Shown here: in pieces, positions 1 through 9,339 of the stretch
Layout: each line of letters opens with the position of its first letter
How positions within the stretch are numbered: the stretch's first letter is position 1
From: Pseudomonadota bacterium
GTDB lineage: Bacteria > Pseudomonadota > Alphaproteobacteria > Acetobacterales > Acetobacteraceae
DNA length: 9,466 bases
Direction: 5' to 3'
NCBI GenBank assembly: GCA_021841985.1
Contig: JAKCCP010000057.1
Span: 1-9,466, forward strand
The notes under the pieces: generated by a model
Told to the model about the DNA's origin: nothing
Database searches by the model: none
Seen by the model: only the letters and a program-made list of their open reading frames with translations
Translations under genes and position numbers: made by a program

Positions 1-1
1 C

Positions 2-1603
<1,602 letters not shown>

Positions 1604-1633
1604 CCGGCCGGCTTGCGGCTGCCGGGCATGTCC

Positions 1634-1675
1634 GTTCTGCCCCTGAAGGCCTTCCAGGCATTTCAGGGGCAGAAC
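1634..1675 (+). terminator. Perfect 14-bp inverted repeat downstream of lon, possible terminator or 3' stabilising hairpin
   Basis: The arm GTTCTGCCCCTGAA (1634-1647) is exactly complementary to TTCAGGGGCAGAAC (1662-1675), with a 14-base loop. The loop can form a further 4-bp stem, GCCT (1649-1652) with AGGC (1656-1659). It starts 30 bases after the lon stop codon, where a terminator is expected. No run of T follows the right arm, so it does not fit a classical intrinsic terminator. It may instead protect the 3' end of the lon mRNA, or be a protein-binding dyad. Confidence 0.5.
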
Positions 1676-1743
1676 ACTTGGCCCACGGCCCAACGCCATC
1701 CGCGATTTTCTGTGGATGAACGCCAGAAAAGCCCGAGCTTCCG

Positions 1744-1771
1744 TTGACGGGGCGGAAACGCCCCCTCTAGT
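1744..1771 (+). promoter_or_regulatory. Putative housekeeping-sigma promoter of the HU gene
   Basis: A -35-like TTGACG (1744-1749, 5 of 6 to the sigma-70 consensus) and a -10-like TCTAGT (1766-1771, 4 of 6) are separated by 16 bases. They lie about 55 bases before the HU start codon. Most of the spacer is a perfect dyad, GGGGCG-GAAA-CGCCCC (1749-1764). That dyad could be an operator-like site or simply a GC-rich spacer. The call rests on motif match and position only. Confidence 0.5.
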
Positions 1772-1826
1772 GTCCTTCCCGCGCGTAGATTGATTTTCAC
1801 TGTCCTGTTTCAAGGGAGGCTTGTGC

Positions 1827-2099
1827 GTGAACAAGATGGATCTGATTGCCGCCGTGGCAGAAGAAAGCGATCTGCCCAAAACCAAGGCGACCGAAGTGGT
1901 GGACGCGGTTTTCGCCGCGATCGAGGGGGCGCTGAAAAAACAGGAAGAAGTGCGGCTGATCGGCTTCGGGACGTTCGTTACCGCCAAGCGCAAGGCAACG
2001 ACCGGCCATAATCCCCGCACCGGCGAGGAGATCAAAATCCCGGCTTCCAACTCGGTGCGCTTCAAACCCGGCAAAACGCTGAAAGACGCGGTGAATTAA
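1827..2099 (+). CDS. hup: DNA-binding protein HU (HU-beta type), 90 aa
   Basis: Small histone-like nucleoid protein that dimerises, bends DNA without strong sequence preference and helps compact the chromosome. I chose the GTG at 1827, giving MNKMDLIAAV, which matches the canonical HU beginning MNKTDLI. It also gives exactly 90 residues, the family's usual length. The Shine-Dalgarno GGGAGG (1814-1819) sits 7 bases upstream. A TTG at 1821 is in frame but too close to the ribosome site. The DNA-binding beta-arm is intact: GFGTF at residues 46-50, then the GHNPRTGEEI segment with the intercalating Pro at residue 63. The C-terminus FKPGKTLKDAV is typical. It lies between lon and two tRNA genes and probably has its own promoter at 1744-1771. 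IHF subunits share this fold, but length, start and arm sequence favour HU. Confidence 0.97.
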   Translation: MNKMDLIAAVAEESDLPKTKATEVVDAVFAAIEGALKKQEEVRLIGFGTFVTAKRKATTGHNPRTGEEIKIPASNSVRFKPGKTLKDAVN

Positions 2100-2110
2100 T
2101 GGTTTGCCGC

Positions 2111-2182
2111 GGGCGGTTAGCTCAGCGGTAGAGCATCTCGTTTACACCGAGAGGGTCGGCGGTTCGAACCCGTCACCGCCCA
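2111..2182 (+). tRNA. tRNA-Val, anticodon TAC
   Basis: A complete cloverleaf of 72 bases. The acceptor stem pairs GGGCGGT (2111-2117) with ACCGCCC (2175-2181), followed by discriminator A at 2182. The D stem is GCTC/GAGC (2120-2123, 2131-2134). The anticodon stem is TCTCG/CGAGA (2136-2140, 2148-2152) around loop TTTACAC, with anticodon TAC at 2143-2145, which reads GUA and related Val codons. The T loop TTCGAAC (2163-2169) is closed by a 5-bp stem with one G-U pair. The 3' CCA is not encoded, since TGT follows, so a CCA-adding enzyme is needed. It begins only 11 bases after the HU stop codon, so it may be co-transcribed with the HU gene. Confidence 0.98.
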
Positions 2183-2206
2183 TGTTTTTGTCGCGAGCTT
2201 GCTTGA

Positions 2207-2240
2207 CGGGAGGGCGGCGGCGCTTTAGACGGCCCTCCTG
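2207..2240 (+). other. Hairpin in the spacer between the two tRNA genes
   Basis: Bases 2207-2215 (CGGGAGGGC) pair with 2232-2240 (GCCCTCCTG) to give a 9-bp stem with one G-U pair and a 16-base loop, ending four bases before tRNA-Asp. A TTTTT run lies upstream at 2185-2189, directly after tRNA-Val, and none follows the hairpin. It could be a processing structure in a joint precursor. The TTGACG at 2203-2208 overlaps its left edge and could be a -35 element, but I see no good -10 partner. Confidence 0.4.
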
Positions 2241-2244
2241 GATT

Positions 2245-2321
<77 letters not shown>

Positions 2322-2481
2322 TCCTTTGCCCGCCGCTTCAGGCCCCGGCTGCTTCAGGCCCCCGTTGCTCCAGCTCGATAACGGTTTTGGCATGGGCGGC
2401 TTTTTTACCGCGCCCGGGCTGGTGGCGGTGGCGGGATGGGACTAGTCTCGCCTCGCTGCGGTGCAAAATTGGGTGATTCGC
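2322..2481 (+). promoter_or_regulatory. Leader region upstream of the nuo operon
   Basis: These 160 non-coding bases separate tRNA-Asp from nuoA and should hold the operon's promoter, unless nuo is read through from the tRNAs. I see a weak 5-bp hairpin, CCGTT (2362-2366) with AACGG (2380-2384), followed by TTTT. There is a separate T6 run at 2401-2406 and short palindromes GCCCGGGC (2412-2419) and GACTAGTC (2440-2447). No convincing -35/-10 pair stands out. The T-rich parts could mark termination of the tRNA transcript, but the hairpin is too weak to call. Confidence 0.4.
2335..2362 (+). repeat. Two copies of a 12-bp direct repeat after tRNA-Asp
   Basis: GCTTCAGGCCCC occurs at 2335-2346 and again at 2351-2362, giving a 16-base period. 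It lies just downstream of tRNA-Asp. Its role is unknown. It may be a small tandem duplication or a pair of regulator half-sites. Confidence 0.6.
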
Positions 2482-2847
2482 ATGCCGGGTTTGTTGTTCA
2501 ATTATCTGCCCATCGTGGTTTTCCTCGCCATCGCCGGGGTCATCGCGGTGGCGATGGTAGCGGGCTCCCTGTTGCTCGCGCACCAGAAACCCTATCCCGA
2601 AAAATTATCCGCCTATGAATGCGGGTTCGAGCCGTTCGATGATGCCAGGCGGCGCTTCGATGTGCGATTTTATCTCGTCGCCATCCTGTTCATCATTTTT
2701 GACCTGGAAGTGGCGTTTCTGTTTCCCTGGGCGGTGAGCCTGTCCCGCATCGGTCTGTTCGGACTGCTGTCGATGTTCGGTTTCCTCGGCGTGCTGACGG
2801 TCGGGTTCGTCTATGAGTGGCGCAAGGGCGCCCTCGATTGGGAATGA
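2482..2847 (+). CDS. nuoA: NADH:quinone oxidoreductase subunit A
   Basis: Membrane subunit of complex I (mitochondrial ND3 homologue) at the junction of the peripheral and membrane arms, near the quinone site. The product of 121 aa has three predicted transmembrane helices at about residues 6-33, 61-86 and 91-113. The loop between helices 1 and 2 carries the conserved [12 protein letters not shown] segment (from residue 45), with Cys47 at the position linked to the active/deactive switch in mitochondrial ND3. Helix 2 has the conserved acidic pair in FDLEVAF (Asp74, Glu76). I chose ATG 2482 because MPGLL is the usual start in relatives and the length fits. A GGGTG at 2471-2475 is a weak ribosome site. 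In-frame GTG codons at 2461 and 2473 would add 7 or 3 residues. It is the first gene of the operon, 19 bases before nuoB. Confidence 0.97.
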   Translation: MPGLLFNYLPIVVFLAIAGVIAVAMVAGSLLLAHQKPYPEKLSAYECGFEPFDDARRRFDVRFYLVAILFIIFDLEVAFLFPWAVSLSRIGLFGLLSMFGFLGVLTVGFVYEWRKGALDWE

Positions 2848-2866
2848 GCGGTTCGGGAGGGCGGCG

Positions 2867-3424
2867 ATGAGTGTGCATTCGGCGGATATTGCCTGGAACC
2901 GTGATCTCCTGGGGCCGGGCGCCGAACAGGACGCGGTGATCAAAGGCATCACCGGCGAGATCGCCGGCAAGGGCTTCATCGTCGCGCAGCTCGATAAGCT
3001 GGTGAACTGGGCGCGCACCGGAAGCCTGTGGCCGATGACCTTCGGCCTGGCCTGCTGTGCCGTCGAGATGATCCACGCCTACATGCCGCGTTACGATCTC
3101 GACCGCTTCGGCATCATCCCGCGCGCCAGCCCCCGCCAGAGCGACGTGATGATCGTCGCCGGCACCCTCACCAACAAGATGGCGCCGGCATTGCGCAAGG
3201 TTTACGACCAGATGCCCGAGCCGCGCTGGGTGATCAGCATGGGAAGCTGCGCCAATGGCGGCGGCTATTACCATTATTCCTATGCGGTGGTGCGCGGCTG
3301 CGACCGCGTCGTGCCGGTCGATATCTACGTCCCCGGCTGCCCACCGACGGCGGAGGCGCTGGTCTACGGCATTCTGCAATTGCAGAAGAAGATTCGTCGG
3401 ACGGGAACCATTCTCCGTGGCTGA
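2867..3424 (+). CDS. nuoB: NADH:quinone oxidoreductase subunit B
   Basis: Peripheral-arm subunit (PSST homologue) that binds the terminal [4Fe-4S] cluster N2, which passes electrons to quinone at the interface with NuoD. The product has 185 aa. The N2 ligands are the adjacent Cys63-Cys64 in GLACCAVEM, Cys128 in GSCANGGG and Cys158 in PGCPPTAEA, all present. The ATG at 2867 is preceded by a strong Shine-Dalgarno GGGAGG (2855-2860) at 6 bases. The frame also opens at ATG 2813, inside nuoA, but that extension lacks family similarity. The 3' end overlaps the likely nuoC start by 8 bases, suggesting coupled translation. Confidence 0.98.
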   Translation: MSVHSADIAWNRDLLGPGAEQDAVIKGITGEIAGKGFIVAQLDKLVNWARTGSLWPMTFGLACCAVEMIHAYMPRYDLDRFGIIPRASPRQSDVMIVAGTLTNKMAPALRKVYDQMPEPRWVISMGSCANGGGYYHYSYAVVRGCDRVVPVDIYVPGCPPTAEALVYGILQLQKKIRRTGTILRG

Positions 3425-4085
3425 GGAGAGCGTGCCCCAGACGGCTGAGGCGGCTGCGCCCGCGCCGATCGAACTCTTGGCGCGGGAAGTGGCGAGCTTG
3501 CCGGGTGTTGCCGGCGTCGCTGTGGAAAAAGGCGAAATCGTCGCGCATGCCCAGCGCGATGTGCTGGTGCCGCTGATGCTGACACTCCGCGATGATCCGC
3601 GTTTCGCCTGCGAGCAGATGATGGATCTCTGTGGCGTCGATTGGCCGGAGCGGCCCGAGCGTTTCGATGTCGTCTATAATCTGCTGTCGGTGTCGCGCAA
3701 TCATCGTGTTCGGGTGATCGTCACCACCGACGAGACGGCGCTGGTGCCCTCGGTTTGCGCGATATGGCCGGTCGCGACGTGGTGGGAGCGCGAGGCGTGG
3801 GATCTGTTCGGCATTCTCTTTGCCGGCCAGCCCGATCACCGCCGCATTCTCACCGATTACGGCTTTGACGGGCATCCGTTGCGCAAGGATTTTCCGCTCA
3901 CCGGCTATGTCGAGGTGCGTTACGACGACGAACGCAAGGCGGTGGTCTACGAGCCGGTGAAGCTCACGCAGGAGTTCCGCTCGTTCGATTTCGTCTCGCC
4001 TTGGGAAGCGATCACGACGCTACCGGGCGATGAAAAGGCGCACGCGACACGCGCCGGTGGCGCCGCGGCGAAAAGGACCGAGTGA
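3417..4085 (+). CDS. nuoC: NADH:quinone oxidoreductase subunit C
   Basis: Peripheral-arm subunit of complex I (30-kDa subunit homologue). It holds no cofactor and helps connect NuoD and NuoB to the rest of the arm. The product is 222 aa from the GTG at 3417. The 30-kDa family signature is clear at about residues 123-148 ([10 protein letters not shown], then [12 protein letters not shown]), followed by the usual [18 protein letters not shown] region, read here as two adjoining parts. The start is uncertain. GTG 3417 (MAEES) overlaps nuoB by 8 bases with only a weak GGGA at 3403-3406. GTG 3432 has a better AGGAG at 3424-3428 but only 3 bases of spacing. Upstream codons in this frame lie deep in nuoB and are unlikely. 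The short Ala/Glu/Pro-rich N-terminus is not conserved in the family. It is a separate gene from nuoD, not the nuoCD fusion of E. coli. Confidence 0.95.
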   Translation: MAEESVPQTAEAAAPAPIELLAREVASLPGVAGVAVEKGEIVAHAQRDVLVPLMLTLRDDPRFACEQMMDLCGVDWPERPERFDVVYNLLSVSRNHRVRVIVTTDETALVPSVCAIWPVATWWEREAWDLFGILFAGQPDHRRILTDYGFDGHPLRKDFPLTGYVEVRYDDERKAVVYEPVKLTQEFRSFDFVSPWEAITTLPGDEKAHATRAGGAAAKRTE

Positions 4086-5302
4086 TGGACGACGCAACCA
4101 GCGGCGCGGCCGGCGAGCGCCTGCGCAAAACCGTCGAGATCGACAGCCATGCGATGAATTTCGGCCCCCAGCATCCGGCGGCGCATGGGGTGTTGCGCCT
4201 GGTGCTGGAGATGGACGGCGAGATGGTCGCGCGCGCCGATCCGCATATCGGGCTTCTCCATCGCGGCACCGAGAAGCTGATCGAATACAAATCCTATATG
4301 CAGGCGGTGCCCTATTTCGATCGCCTCGATTACGTCTCGCCGATGTGCGAGGAGCAGGCTTTCGCGCTCGCGGTGGAAAAACTGCTTGGCATCGAGGCGC
4401 CGGAACGCGGCAAATGGATCCGCACGCTGTTTGCCGAAATCACGCGCGTTCTCAATCATCTTTTGAACATCACCACCTATGCCCTCGATGTCGGCGCGAT
4501 CACGCCTTCGCTATGGGGGTTCGAGGAGCGCGAGAAGCTGCTCGAATTCCACGAAGCGGCGTCGGGGGCGCGGCTTCATGCCAATTATTATCGCCCGGGC
4601 GGCGTCGCCAAGGATCTGCCGGCTGGATTGGAAGAGAAGATCGCGGCCTGGGCCGAGAGTTTTCCGAAATTCATCGATGATCTCGAGGAATTGCTGACCG
4701 GAAACCGGATCTGGAAGCAGCGGTTGGTGGATATCGGCGTGGTCTCGCCCGAGGAGGCTCTGGCCTGGGGGTTTTCCGGCCCCTGTCTTCGCGCCAGTGG
4801 CGTGCCGTGGGATCTGCGCCGCGCGCAGCCTTACGAGATGTATCATCAGGTCGAGTTCGCGGTCCCCGTCGGGCGCAATGGCGATTGCTATGATCGCTAT
4901 CTGGTGCGCGTGGCGGAGATGCGTGAAAGCGTGAAGATCATTCGCCAATGCCTCGCGAAGATGAAGCCAGGACCGGTCAAGATTCGCGACCATAAATTCG
5001 CCCCGCCGCCCCGCGCCGACATGAAGCACTCGATGGAAGCGCTGATCCATCACTTCAAGCTTTATACCGAGGGATATCACGTGCCGGAAGGCGCGACCTA
5101 CACGGTCGTCGAGAGCCCGAAGGGTGAATTCGGCGTCTATCTCGTGGCGGACGGCACCAACAGGCCCTATCGCTGTAAAATCCGCCCCACCGGGTTTGCC
5201 CATTTGCAGGCGATCGACATGATGGCGCGGCGGCACATGCTGGCCGATGCGGTGGCGATCATCGGCTCGCTTGATATCGTATTCGGTGAGATCGACCGGT
5301 AG
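4085..5302 (+). CDS. nuoD: NADH:quinone oxidoreductase subunit D
   Basis: The 49-kDa peripheral subunit, which forms most of the quinone-binding cavity together with NuoB and descends from the large subunit of [NiFe] hydrogenases. The product has 405 aa. The quinone-site residues are His34 in HPAAHG and Tyr83 in RLDYVS. Their 49-residue spacing matches His38/Tyr87 of Thermus Nqo4. Other family blocks are [49 protein letters not shown] and the C-terminal [12 protein letters not shown]. The hydrogenase nickel-ligand cysteines are absent, as expected. The start ATG 4085 overlaps the nuoC stop in TGATG. AAGGA (4073-4077) lies 7 bases upstream. A GTG at 4082 would add one residue. The overlap suggests translational coupling with nuoC. 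Confidence 0.98.
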   Translation: MDDATSGAAGERLRKTVEIDSHAMNFGPQHPAAHGVLRLVLEMDGEMVARADPHIGLLHRGTEKLIEYKSYMQAVPYFDRLDYVSPMCEEQAFALAVEKLLGIEAPERGKWIRTLFAEITRVLNHLLNITTYALDVGAITPSLWGFEEREKLLEFHEAASGARLHANYYRPGGVAKDLPAGLEEKIAAWAESFPKFIDDLEELLTGNRIWKQRLVDIGVVSPEEALAWGFSGPCLRASGVPWDLRRAQPYEMYHQVEFAVPVGRNGDCYDRYLVRVAEMRESVKIIRQCLAKMKPGPVKIRDHKFAPPPRADMKHSMEALIHHFKLYTEGYHVPEGATYTVVESPKGEFGVYLVADGTNRPYRCKIRPTGFAHLQAIDMMARRHMLADAVAIIGSLDIVFGEIDR

Positions 5303-5303
5303 A

Positions 5304-5975
5304 ATGACCATGACAGAGCGTGCGACCAAATCTCATCGCCATGGCGCGGAGCCGGCGGATTTTGTATTCGATGCCGAAAGCGACGCCAGTATCGACAACA
5401 TCCTAAAGAAATATCCGCCAGATCGGCAGGCGAGCGCGGTACTGCCGCTGCTCGATCTGGCGCAGCGTCAGATGAAGCGCCAAACCGGCAGCGCCTGGGT
5501 GCCGCGCGTGGCGATGGATGTCATCGCGGTGCGGCTCGGGATGCCGCCGATTCGCGTCTACGAGGTCGCGACGTTCTATTTCATGTTCAACACCAAGCCG
5601 GTCGGCAAATGGCATCTGCAGGTTTGCACGACGACACCGTGCTGGCTGCGCGGCTCGGACGCGGTCGTGGAGACCTGCAAGCGCGCGACCGGCATTCATC
5701 ATTTCGGCGAAACCAGCGCCGACGGCCTCTTCACGATGACCGAGGTCGAATGTCTCGGCGCCTGCGTGAATGCGCCGATCCTGCAAGTCAATGATGATTT
5801 CTACGAAGATGTGGACGCGGCGACGACCGAGAAACTGCTCGATGCGCTGCGGCGTGACGCGCCGCCGCCACCCGGCTCGATGATCGGGCGACGGACCTCG
5901 GCGCCTGAAGGCGGCCCGATCACGCTGACGACACTGGATTTCGCGCCGGGTTCGGTGCCGCGGGGTGGAGAGTGA
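5304..5975 (+). CDS. nuoE: NADH:quinone oxidoreductase subunit E
   Basis: The 24-kDa subunit of the NADH-dehydrogenase module, with a thioredoxin-like fold and the [2Fe-2S] cluster N1a. The product has 223 aa. The four ligands are Cys108 and Cys113 (CTTTPC) and Cys150 and Cys154 (CLGAC), giving the family spacing C-x4-C and C-x3-C. It is longer than E. coli NuoE (166 aa), with a Pro/Gly-rich C-terminal tail from about residue 185, as in other alphaproteobacteria and mitochondria-like forms. The start could be ATG 5304, one base after the nuoD stop, or ATG 5310 (two residues shorter). Neither has a strong Shine-Dalgarno, so re-initiation after nuoD is plausible. The frame is open farther upstream inside nuoD, but that part has no family similarity. 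Confidence 0.97.
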   Translation: MTMTERATKSHRHGAEPADFVFDAESDASIDNILKKYPPDRQASAVLPLLDLAQRQMKRQTGSAWVPRVAMDVIAVRLGMPPIRVYEVATFYFMFNTKPVGKWHLQVCTTTPCWLRGSDAVVETCKRATGIHHFGETSADGLFTMTEVECLGACVNAPILQVNDDFYEDVDAATTEKLLDALRRDAPPPPGSMIGRRTSAPEGGPITLTTLDFAPGSVPRGGE

Positions 5976-5979
5976 GGCG

Positions 5980-7272
5980 ATGCTGAACGACAAGGATCGC
6001 ATCTTTACCAATCTCTACGGGCTGCATGATTGGCGTCTCGCCGGCGCCCGCGCGCGCGGCGATTGGGACGGCACGGCGGCGATTTTGGCGCGCGGGCGCG
6101 ATACGATCGTTGAGGATATCAAGTCGTCCGGGTTGCGCGGCCGCGGCGGCGCCGGCTTCCCGACCGGCATGAAATGGTCGTTCATGCCCAAGCAATCCGA
6201 CGGCCGCCCGAGCTATCTCGTGGTCAATGCCGATGAAAGCGAGCCTGGCACCTGCAAGGATCGCGACATCATCCGCCATGACCCGCATAAATTGATCGAG
6301 GGCTGCCTGATCGCGTCTTTCGCGATGGGCGCGCATGCCGCCTACATCTATATCCGCGGCGAATTCTACAATGAGGCGCGGCATTTGCAGGCGGCGATCG
6401 ACGAGGCGTATGAAGCCGGGCTGATCGGGCGCGATGCCTGCGGTTCCGGTTGGGATTTCGATCTTTATCTGCATCGCGGCGCCGGCGCTTACATTTGCGG
6501 CGAAGAGACCGCCCTGCTCGAAAGCCTGGAGGGCAAAAAGGGCATGCCGCGGCTGAAGCCGCCCTTTCCCGCCGCGGTCGGTCTCTATGGCTGCCCGACG
6601 ACGGTGAACAATGTCGAAAGCATCGCCGTCGCGCCGACGATTTTGCGCCGGGGAGCGGCCTGGTTCTCCGCGCTCGGGCGCCCGAAAAACGCCGGCACCA
6701 AGCTTTTCTGTATCTCCGGCCACGTCAATGCGCCTTGCAACGTCGAGGAGGAACTCGGCATTCCGCTTCGCGAGTTGATCGACCGTTATGCCGGTGGCGT
6801 GCGCGGCGGGTGGGATAATCTGCTCGCCGTTATTCCGGGGGGGTCTTCGGTTCCAGTGTTGCCGAAGGAGATTTGCGATACGGTGTTGATGGATTTCGAC
6901 AGTCTGCGCGATGTGAAAAGCGGGCTCGGCACGGCGGCGGTGATCGTCATGGACAAATCCACCGATATCATCAAGGCGATTGCCCGGCTTTCACATTTTT
7001 ACAAGCATGAGAGCTGCGGCCAATGCACCCCTTGCCGCGAGGGCACTGGCTGGATGATGCGCATGATGGACCGGCTGGTCGAAGGCCGGGCCGAGAGCGA
7101 GGAAATCGATATTCTCGACCAGGTGACGCGGCAAGTGGAGGGGCACACGATTTGCGCGCTCGGTGACGCCGCGGCGTGGCCGATCCAGGGGCTCATCCGG
7201 CATTTCCGCCCGGAAATCGAAGCCCGTATCGCGGCCTTCAAGGCGCGTGGCCTCAAGATGGCGGCGGAGTAG
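5980..7272 (+). CDS. nuoF: NADH:quinone oxidoreductase subunit F
   Basis: The 51-kDa subunit, which binds NADH and FMN and carries the [4Fe-4S] cluster N3; it is the entry point for electrons into complex I. The product has 430 aa. The nucleotide-binding glycine-rich segment [10 protein letters not shown] is at residues 54-63, followed by [13 protein letters not shown] (83-95). The second glycine-rich block [19 protein letters not shown] occupies 167-185. The N3 ligands are Cys346, Cys349 and Cys352 ([11 protein letters not shown]) and Cys392 ([11 protein letters not shown]). The ATG 5980 lies 4 bases after the nuoE stop. GGAG at 5967-5970 is 9 bases upstream. A GTG at 5965 would add five residues and overlap nuoE, but the residues do not resemble the family's start. 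The gene is followed 4 bases later by nuoG. Confidence 0.98.
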   Translation: MLNDKDRIFTNLYGLHDWRLAGARARGDWDGTAAILARGRDTIVEDIKSSGLRGRGGAGFPTGMKWSFMPKQSDGRPSYLVVNADESEPGTCKDRDIIRHDPHKLIEGCLIASFAMGAHAAYIYIRGEFYNEARHLQAAIDEAYEAGLIGRDACGSGWDFDLYLHRGAGAYICGEETALLESLEGKKGMPRLKPPFPAAVGLYGCPTTVNNVESIAVAPTILRRGAAWFSALGRPKNAGTKLFCISGHVNAPCNVEEELGIPLRELIDRYAGGVRGGWDNLLAVIPGGSSVPVLPKEICDTVLMDFDSLRDVKSGLGTAAVIVMDKSTDIIKAIARLSHFYKHESCGQCTPCREGTGWMMRMMDRLVEGRAESEEIDILDQVTRQVEGHTICALGDAAAWPIQGLIRHFRPEIEARIAAFKARGLKMAAE

Positions 7273-7276
7273 AGCG

Positions 7277-9334
7277 ATGGCGAAAGTGACGGTGGACGGC
7301 ATTGAGGTCGAGGTGCCGAACGGCGCCTCGGTGCTCCAGGCGGCGGAGCTGGCGGGCAAGGAAATCCCGAGATTCTGCTATCATGATCGGCTGTCGGTTG
7401 CCGGCAACTGTCGGATGTGCCTGGTCGAGGTGGAGAAATCGCCAAAGCCGGTGGCCTCATGTGCCTTCCCTGTCGCCGATGGGATGGTGGTGAAGACCGA
7501 CAGCCCGATGGTGCGCCAGGCGCGGCGCGGGGTGATGGAGTTCCTGCTGATCAATCACCCGCTCGATTGTCCTATTTGCGACCAGGGCGGCGAATGCGAT
7601 TTGCAGGATCAATCCATGGGCTATGGCATGGATCATTCTCGCTATCGCGAGAGCAAGCGGGCGGTGAAGGACAAGAATCTCGGACCGCTGGTTAAAACGG
7701 TGATGACGCGCTGCATCCAATGTACCCGCTGCGTGCGATTTGCCTCTGAAATTGCCGGGGTGCCGGAGCTTGGGGCAACGGCGCGCGGCGAGAATATGGA
7801 AATCGGCACCTATGTCGAACATGCGCTGAGTTCCGAACTCTCCGGAAATCTGATCGATATCTGCCCGGTCGGCGCGCTCACATCCAAGCCGTATGCGTTC
7901 ATTGCCCGCTCGTGGGAATTGAAGAAAACCGACGGCATAGACGTTCTCGATGCCGTGGGCTGCAATATTCGGATCGATGCGCGGGGGCCGGAAGTCTTGC
8001 GCATTTTGCCGCGCCTGAACGAGGACGTGAACGAAGAATGGTTGGGCGATAAATCACGTTTCGCGGTCGATGGCTTGAAGCGCCGGCGCCTCGATCGGCC
8101 ATGGGTGCGCAAGGGCGGAAAACTCGTCGAGGCGAGCTGGCGGGAAGCGTTCATCGCCATCGCGGGTCAGATCAGCGGCCGCGATCCGGCGCGTATCGGC
8201 GCCATTGCCGGCGATCTTTGTGACGCCGAAAGCATGCTGGCGCTCAAGGATCTGATGGCCGCGCTTGGCTCGTCGAATCTCGATTGTCGCCAGGATGGCG
8301 CGCAACTCGATGCGACGCGGCGGGATTTCTATCTGTTCAACACCACCATCGCCGGAATCGAGGACGCGGATGCCATCCTCATCATTGGCGCGAACCCGCG
8401 ACGCGAGGCGCCGGTGCTCAACGCGCGCATCCGCAAGCGTTGGCTCGCCGGCCCGGTCAGCATCGCCGCGATTGGCGCGCCAGCCGAACTGACCTATCCG
8501 GTGGCATGGCTCGGCAATTCACCGCAAATGCTCGCGGAACTACGGCGCGGTAATCTGCCATTTTCCGGCGTGTTGCGTGAGGCCAAGCGGCCGATGGTGA
8601 TTCTGGGACAGGGCGCGCTGCGCCGGCCAGAGGGCGGCTCGGTGCTCGCGGCGGCGTGGGCGCTTGCCGCCGAATGCGGCGCGTTGAACGCCGATTGGCA
8701 TGGTTTCAACGTGTTGCACAATGCGGCGGCGCGTGTCGGGGCGCTTGATCTTGGTTTTCTTCCTGGGACGGGCGGCAAGGATGTCAGGGGAATGATGCGG
8801 GGCGGGGTGGATCTGCTCTGGCTGCTCGGCGCCGACGAGATCGACATGGCGCGGATCGGCGCCGACACCTTCGTCGTCTATCAGGGGCATCATGGCGATC
8901 GTGGCGCGGCGCGCGCCGATGTCATTCTCCCCGGCGCCGCTTACACGGAAAAGAGCGGCACCTATGTCAACACCGAAGGCCGTGTTCAGCGCGGGGAGTT
9001 CGCGGTTTTCCCGCCGGGCGAGGCGCGCGAGGACTGGCGCATTCTGCGCGCTTTCGCGGAGACACTCGGCCATCGCCTGCCCTATGACGATCTTACGGCG
9101 TTGCGGCAACGTCTTGCCGCGGTCGCCCCGGTCTTCGGCCGCGTCGATGAATTGCCGCGGCGTGGCGCGGTTGATCTGGCGCCTCCCGCCGGCGATCCCG
9201 ATGCGCTCGGAACCGAGCCGTTCGTGCCGGCTGTCATGAATTACTACCAGACCGATTCGATTAGCCGCGCGAGCCCGACCATGGCGGCCTGCACGGCGAC
9301 CTATTACCCTAGTGTCGCGGAAGCGGCGGAGTAG
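7277..9334 (+). CDS. nuoG: NADH:quinone oxidoreductase subunit G
   Basis: The 75-kDa peripheral subunit, carrying the Fe-S chain that moves electrons from NuoF towards NuoB. The product has 685 aa. The N-terminal ferredoxin domain holds N1b ([2Fe-2S]) ligands Cys34, Cys45, Cys48 and Cys62. Cluster N5 has the unusual His94 with Cys98, Cys101 and Cys107. Cluster N4 has Cys146, Cys149, Cys152 and Cys196. From about residue 215 the protein continues as a degenerate molybdopterin-oxidoreductase-like domain. In the region where E. coli binds extra cluster N7 only one Cys (229) remains, so N7 is presumably absent, as in mitochondria and many alphaproteobacteria. The ATG 7277 follows nuoF by 4 bases. 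GGAG at 7266-7269 lies 7 bases upstream. The N-terminal extension in the same frame is inside nuoF and lacks similarity. Confidence 0.98.
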   Translation: MAKVTVDGIEVEVPNGASVLQAAELAGKEIPRFCYHDRLSVAGNCRMCLVEVEKSPKPVASCAFPVADGMVVKTDSPMVRQARRGVMEFLLINHPLDCPICDQGGECDLQDQSMGYGMDHSRYRESKRAVKDKNLGPLVKTVMTRCIQCTRCVRFASEIAGVPELGATARGENMEIGTYVEHALSSELSGNLIDICPVGALTSKPYAFIARSWELKKTDGIDVLDAVGCNIRIDARGPEVLRILPRLNEDVNEEWLGDKSRFAVDGLKRRRLDRPWVRKGGKLVEASWREAFIAIAGQISGRDPARIGAIAGDLCDAESMLALKDLMAALGSSNLDCRQDGAQLDATRRDFYLFNTTIAGIEDADAILIIGANPRREAPVLNARIRKRWLAGPVSIAAIGAPAELTYPVAWLGNSPQMLAELRRGNLPFSGVLREAKRPMVILGQGALRRPEGGSVLAAAWALAAECGALNADWHGFNVLHNAAARVGALDLGFLPGTGGKDVRGMMRGGVDLLWLLGADEIDMARIGADTFVVYQGHHGDRGAARADVILPGAAYTEKSGTYVNTEGRVQRGEFAVFPPGEAREDWRILRAFAETLGHRLPYDDLTALRQRLAAVAPVFGRVDELPRRGAVDLAPPAGDPDALGTEPFVPAVMNYYQTDSISRASPTMAACTATYYPSVAEAAE

Positions 9335-9339
9335 GCGCG

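Noticed and set aside
4511..5329. Long antisense frame opposite nuoD, 272 codons
   Set aside because: It lies wholly opposite a well-conserved gene. Long antisense frames are expected at this GC content, and no family motif is visible.
5920..6723. Long antisense frame opposite nuoF, 267 codons
   Set aside because: Same reasons: the sense strand encodes intact NuoF with all motifs, and the antisense product looks like random GC-rich translation.
7277..9334. NuoG as a formate dehydrogenase or other molybdoenzyme
   Set aside because: The C-terminal domain resembles molybdopterin oxidoreductases, but the N-terminal N1b/N5/N4 ligand set with His94 and the position in nuo order identify NuoG.
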